Source: Profundicola sp048268105
GTDB taxonomy: Bacteria > Bacteroidota > Bacteroidia > Flavobacteriales > Weeksellaceae
DNA length: 64,000 nucleotides
Direction: 5' to 3'
Assembly: GCA_048268105.1 (NCBI GenBank)
Contig: JBLWWH010000012.1
Span: 5,948 to 69,947, forward strand
A program made the translations under genes and the position numbers. The notes under the pieces were generated by a model. It did not search any database, was not told the DNA's origin, and saw only the letters and a list, made by a program, of their open reading frames with translations. Shown one piece after another: positions 60,606 through 64,000 of the stretch (position 1 is the first letter of the stretch; every line of letters starts with the position of its first letter).

Positions 60606-62048
60606 TCACAGCTTTGCTGGAAGCTTTTGCCCCTTATTTTGAAAATAGATAATGGACAAAAAGATAATTAATGAAGCCGTTAGGCCAAATAAATTAGCAT
60701 CAAGTCCTAAGGGTAAAGACAGCTCAGAAACAATTAAACCCGCTGTGGTACTTCCTCCTACCACCATAGATGCTGTGGCAGCCGTTCCGTTGGTTTGACC
60801 AAAGAATAAACCGGCTACAACAGGCACTAATAATCCCGAAACCATAAACGCATAGGAGTAGAGCATAAGACTTAAAACTTCTGTCATTTGCCATGCGATA
60901 ATAATAGCTATAATACCAATTCCCAAGGTAAGCAACTGACTGATTCTCATTTCAAGTTTGAGTGACTTCCCCTTAAAAAAGTTACCTAACAAATCGGTTG
61001 TTAAGTTTCCAGAAGCTGCCATCAAACAGGAATCTGCGGTAGATAGCACAGCAGAGAAATAAGCAGACATCATTAAACCTAAAATTCCAACGGGCAATAT
61101 TTGGCTCAATAATACTGGCAATCCCATCTCTGGATCCATTTCTCCTGTGAATCCTGCTAAAGCACCTTGTTCAACTGCTACTCTCGACAATAATCCTAAA
61201 GAAACCCCTAAAATAGCCATGATCGGCCACTCGAATATACCGGCAATAAACCAGGCTTTTTTGGCTGATTTTACATCTCTGGCCGCAAATATTCTTTGGT
61301 ATAAAGTCATACCCACAAACCAAATGGGAATAATTGTAATCGCCCAATTGAGAAAGTCTTGCCAACTAAGATTGGTAAAGCTGAAAAACTCTGCAGGTAA
61401 GGTATTGTGAATTCCTTCCCAACCACCTACAAAATTATAAGACATAGGAATTCCAATAAAAATTAATCCTGCTAATAAAATAATCCACTGAATTGTATCG
61501 GTATAAATTACGGCTTTTAATCCTCCCATCACGGTATAAATTACTGCCACAGCGCCCATCACCAATAGAGCATAAGATAAGTCTAAGGCGGGAAATGTAC
61601 CAGAAGCTAACTTGGCGCCGGCTAGAAGTTGGGAAGAGGCAAAGCCTAAATATCCAATAAAACATATAATGGCTGCCACCTTAGCTGTGGAAGAGTTGTA
61701 TAAATGTTGAATGATTTGAGGAAATGTGAAAAACTTTGCAAAAGCACTGTCACCTTTCACCCTGGGAATTAAAACAACAGCAGCTAACCAAGCTCCTAAT
61801 AAGCCGGTAAACAACATCCAAGATCCAGACAGTCCCATGACAAAACCTAGGCCACCTAATCCTATGGAGAATCCACCGCCCACATCTGTAGCTACCACCG
61901 AAAGCCCAATATACCAAGGTCCAATACTTCTTCCGCCTACATAATAATCATCGTGGTTGGCGTTTCGTCTCATAAAATAGAAGCCAACGCCCAACATGGT
62001 TAACATATAAACCACAAAAATGCATATATCTATCCAACTCATATCCAT
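60606..62048 (-). CDS. Sodium:solute symporter (SSS family)
   Basis: A 480-residue inner-membrane symporter with 12-13 helices. Family features: FYFMRRNANHDDYYVGGRSIGPW near the N-terminus, SVVATDVGGGFSIGLGG (about 50-66, sodium/substrate site), a PRVKGDS loop, and the later SADSCLMAASGNLTTDLL segment. Substrate is uncertain (solute, organic acid or amino acid). The first Met (62048) is followed by a second at 62042; either is possible. Confidence 0.9.
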   Translation of the reverse strand: MDMSWIDICIFVVYMLTMLGVGFYFMRRNANHDDYYVGGRSIGPWYIGLSVVATDVGGGFSIGLGGLGFVMGLSGSWMLFTGLLGAWLAAVVLIPRVKGDSAFAKFFTFPQIIQHLYNSSTAKVAAIICFIGYLGFASSQLLAGAKLASGTFPALDLSYALLVMGAVAVIYTVMGGLKAVIYTDTIQWIILLAGLIFIGIPMSYNFVGGWEGIHNTLPAEFFSFTNLSWQDFLNWAITIIPIWFVGMTLYQRIFAARDVKSAKKAWFIAGIFEWPIMAILGVSLGLLSRVAVEQGALAGFTGEMDPEMGLPVLLSQILPVGILGLMMSAYFSAVLSTADSCLMAASGNLTTDLLGNFFKGKSLKLEMRISQLLTLGIGIIAIIIAWQMTEVLSLMLYSYAFMVSGLLVPVVAGLFFGQTNGTAATASMVVGGSTTAGLIVSELSLPLGLDANLFGLTASLIIFLSIIYFQNKGQKLPAKL

Positions 62049-62558
62049 AATTTGATTTTAGAAATCTGTTAAAAATTTCAATTCTTTTAAAGATATAAAT
62101 TATTGGAAGCTTTCAAAATTTGAATAAGTGTATTAGATAATATAGCTTACAATATCGTTTAAATAATTTAACTGGAATGTATACAATTTTTAGCTCTTAA
62201 AACTAAAATTTATGATATTAGAAATTAAGCATAACTTGGTTTTAGTCATGCTGTCTCATTGACTTAGAAGTGTGATGTAGCGTGAAATGAAGAATTGAAA
62301 ACTAATACAACTTTGATGGATTTTGATTCTATAACGCATTAAATAAAATAAAGGTTTCATAAAATACTAGACAGCATCCCAATTGTTGTAGTTCCGATGT
62401 TAAGACCAGCTACTCAAAAAGAAATTCAATTTTTGATAGCACTAGATTTAATTTTTTAAAACATAAGCTAAGGTATTAAGATTTTAAGTATAGCTTTAAA
62501 GCTAATAAATTATTGTGTTATGTAAATAACTTAACTGTAAAATAAATTTTAAAGATCG
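62049..62558. other. 510-bp gap without a supported gene
   Basis: AT-rich sequence. A 33-codon plus-strand stretch ending near 62457 (reading IPIVVVPMLRPATQKEIQF) looks mildly coding-like but has no start or family match. No hairpin or repeat array is obvious. Confidence 0.5.
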
Positions 62559-63089
62559 TTATGCTAAGTGATTAGAATTTAGCAATCTTTTTATTTCTTT
62601 TCTCTTGCGTCTGGCGATAATGTATATATTATAATCTCTATATTTTTTATCAAGAAACTCCCAGAAAATATGAGCACTTGAATCCAGAATAGCAAGTACT
62701 AAGATGTTGGCAACAATCACCGTATTTCTCTGTAGAGATTTGAAGAAGGATAAATATTCAGCCTTTTCATTCACCACGGCAATATTTAAAAGAAGTTTAC
62801 CAAAAGATGAACCCAAAAGTGATTCTAAAATGGAATTCAATAGAATAAAGAAAACTGGAAAAATATAAATTATTGATGCTATGCTAATTATATTGTGTAA
62901 AGCGAGATAATGTAGGAATAATGCAACCAATACAATATCAATGACTTTTGCTAAAATCCTAAACGAATCATTCTCGATTTTATAATTGTATTTTACTTCA
63001 AATTCTTCAATACCAAGTTTACGATTGCCGAACTCATCCGTATAAGGTCGCCTGACGGTTTTAGTTTCTGTTAAATCTGAAATATTCAT
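62559..63089 (-). CDS. RDD family membrane protein
   Basis: A 176-residue protein with an N-terminal hydrophilic region (YTDEFGNRKLG) and three hydrophobic segments (about 51-66, 68-88, 114-131). The LRKRxxAxxxD-type RDD start is only partly visible (RILAKVIDIVLVALF), and GSSFGKLLLNIAVV matches the second conserved block. Members are associated with the membrane, some with cation transport; function is unclear. Confidence 0.7.
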   Translation of the reverse strand: MNISDLTETKTVRRPYTDEFGNRKLGIEEFEVKYNYKIENDSFRILAKVIDIVLVALFLHYLALHNIISIASIIYIFPVFFILLNSILESLLGSSFGKLLLNIAVVNEKAEYLSFFKSLQRNTVIVANILVLAILDSSAHIFWEFLDKKYRDYNIYIIARRKRKEIKRLLNSNHLA

Positions 63090-63146
63090 ATAAAATTGAA
63101 ATAAAAATTTAGAAAGCTCCTTTTGAGTGTTAAGTTGGAAGGTAAT

Positions 63147-63260
63147 TTAATTATGTTCTTTAAGTTCAAAAGTATCTTCATATTCCTTGGCATCAACGAA
63201 TTCCACATTGCTAAGAAAATCAAGCTTTGGATATCCCTTATTTAGTGCTTTTAATTTCAT
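63147..63260 (-). CDS. Possible 37-residue small protein
   Basis: ATG 63260 opens a short frame (MKLKALNKGYPKLDF... ending ELKEHN) with coding-like composition, between the PLDc_N-like gene and the RDD gene. No family match is apparent. It could be a true small protein or a relic of a longer gene. Confidence 0.3.
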   Translation of the reverse strand: MKLKALNKGYPKLDFLSNVEFVDAKEYEDTFELKEHN

Positions 63261-63295
63261 CGCTAATCCTATTAGAGGCTAAATTAATTATGCTA

Positions 63296-63526
63296 TCATG
63301 CAACTCTATTGAAGTTAGGTTGGAATTTCCTAGCTCCTTTTATAACATAGTTCTTTCTGAATTGAAAATAGATTATAGCGCCAATAACCGGAGAAAATAG
63401 CACAATCAAATACCAAACCGTATTCATAGTCGGGTTTTTAAATCTCGATTTTGATATGTCTATAATTGCCCAAAACCATAAAAACATGGAAAGTATGATA
63501 AATGAGATAATGATGGTTGTTTCCAT
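63296..63526 (-). CDS. PLDc_N domain small membrane protein
   Basis: A 76-residue protein with two transmembrane helices: METTIIISFIILSMFLWFWAIIDI and NTVWYLIVLFSPVIGAIIYF. The pattern WAIIDI ... F ... W.L..L..P..G...Y matches the PLDc_N (phospholipase D nuclease N-terminal-like) family, which also occurs alone as small membrane proteins. Function unknown. Confidence 0.7.
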   Translation of the reverse strand: METTIIISFIILSMFLWFWAIIDISKSRFKNPTMNTVWYLIVLFSPVIGAIIYFQFRKNYVIKGARKFQPNFNRVA

Positions 63527-63806
63527 AAATCTGAGTTTTTTTAAAACTAAGTTTTTATTTAATAGTTCACTTAGCTACACTATTGATGATGATTTCAAAC
63601 AACTAATTTAATAAATAAAAATCAATTATTCAATAACTTATAGGCATCTAAATTGATTTATATGTAGGCTAGGGCTGTTAGGTCTCATCAGCATGATTTA
63701 ATATTTTTCAAATTCCTATGGGAGGATTGAACTGTCATTATCATGGCTCGCATAAGATCGAGTGATTAATGAATAATATTATGAATTTAGGCTGTTAATA
63801 ATTCTT

Positions 63807-64000
63807 TTATTTAAATTCTTTATAAGCTTCTAAAACTTCAGATTTTCTATATTCACCTACATTCACAAAATATTTTCCAGTAGGCCTAATAATTACAAAT
63901 CCACCATTTAAACCACTATACTCAAAAAATAATTCTCTTATTACATCATCCTTATCTACAATCCATTGAATTTTATTAGCATGATAATAGTTTAAGTCCT
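63807..64000 (-). CDS. C-terminal end of a gene running off the right edge (partial)
   Basis: On the minus strand the frame is open from the edge to a stop at 63807-63809 (about 63 residues). It reads ...DKDDVIRELFFEYSGLNGGFVIIRPTGKYFVNVGEYRKSEVLEAYKEF. The fragment is too short for assignment; a thioredoxin/TlpA-like C-terminus is one possibility (GGFVIIRPTG). Confidence 0.65.
   Translation of the reverse strand, partial: DLNYYHANKIQWIVDKDDVIRELFFEYSGLNGGFVIIRPTGKYFVNVGEYRKSEVLEAYKEFK

Overview
The window is AT-rich chromosomal DNA from a member of the Bacteroidota, most like a free-living, aerobic, carotenoid-pigmented cytophagal or flavobacterial lineage; the genus cannot be settled from the sequence alone. 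The evidence is the TAnnTTTG promoter element in front of many operons and tRNA genes, scarce Shine-Dalgarno sites, a fused ResB/CcsA cytochrome c assembly protein, a bacillithiol deacetylase (BshB1), menaquinone genes and a CrtI/CrtB/CrtZ/CrtYcd carotenoid operon. I see no phage, transposase, CRISPR array or rRNA operon. Four tRNA genes are present (His, Arg, Pro, Ser).

Layout. 1-6.3 kb: the end of a YihY-type membrane protein, a PagL-like outer-membrane lipid A deacylase, a doubly disrupted SRPBCC membrane gene, a nitroreductase, a dicarboxylate/amino-acid symporter, two thioredoxin-fold proteins and a YkvA-like protein. 6.3-21.3 kb: miaA, then a long minus-strand stretch with a CsaA-like tRNA-binding protein, a DUF819 transporter, recG, an AcpH-like protein, a class III aminotransferase, a glycosyltransferase, several lipoproteins, a bacterial archaeo-eukaryotic release-factor homologue, a phosphatase and a serine hydrolase. 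21.4-32.5 kb: a FabH-like ketosynthase, a membrane metallophosphoesterase, tRNA-His, bshB1, a glutathione peroxidase, the giant ccsBA, prmC, an N-acetylmuramoyl amidase, CsbD and hemerythrin stress proteins and tRNA-Arg.

32.7-38.7 kb is a seven-gene light-protection operon: a MarR regulator, phytoene desaturase and synthase, an SRPBCC protein, CrtZ, CrtYcd and a photolyase. The last three start codons overlap the preceding stops. Divergent from it (38.9-41.9 kb) is a TetR-controlled operon of an MDR reductase, a DJ-1-family protein and an SDR, with a 22-bp palindromic operator. A shared terminator separates it from tRNA-Ser and tRNA-Pro.

42.5-47.7 kb is a damage-inducible mutagenesis cassette. 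A LexA-like XRE-S24 repressor is divergent from dinB and a short dnaE-like polymerase, and three operator-like repeats spaced exactly 19 bp apart lie between the two promoters. 47.7-57 kb holds a nuclease lipoprotein, menaquinone genes (a hotdog thioesterase with menF, and later menA), ackA, and an udk-ftsB-mutA-AI-2E transporter-methyltransferase operon. A short promoter-hairpin-terminator unit at 57.04-57.14 kb is a candidate small RNA. The right end (57-64 kb) has a peptidase, an aminotransferase, a sodium:solute symporter, small membrane proteins and gene debris, including a 36-codon N-terminal stub of a chromate transporter. Coding density drops there, and the window ends inside a minus-strand gene.
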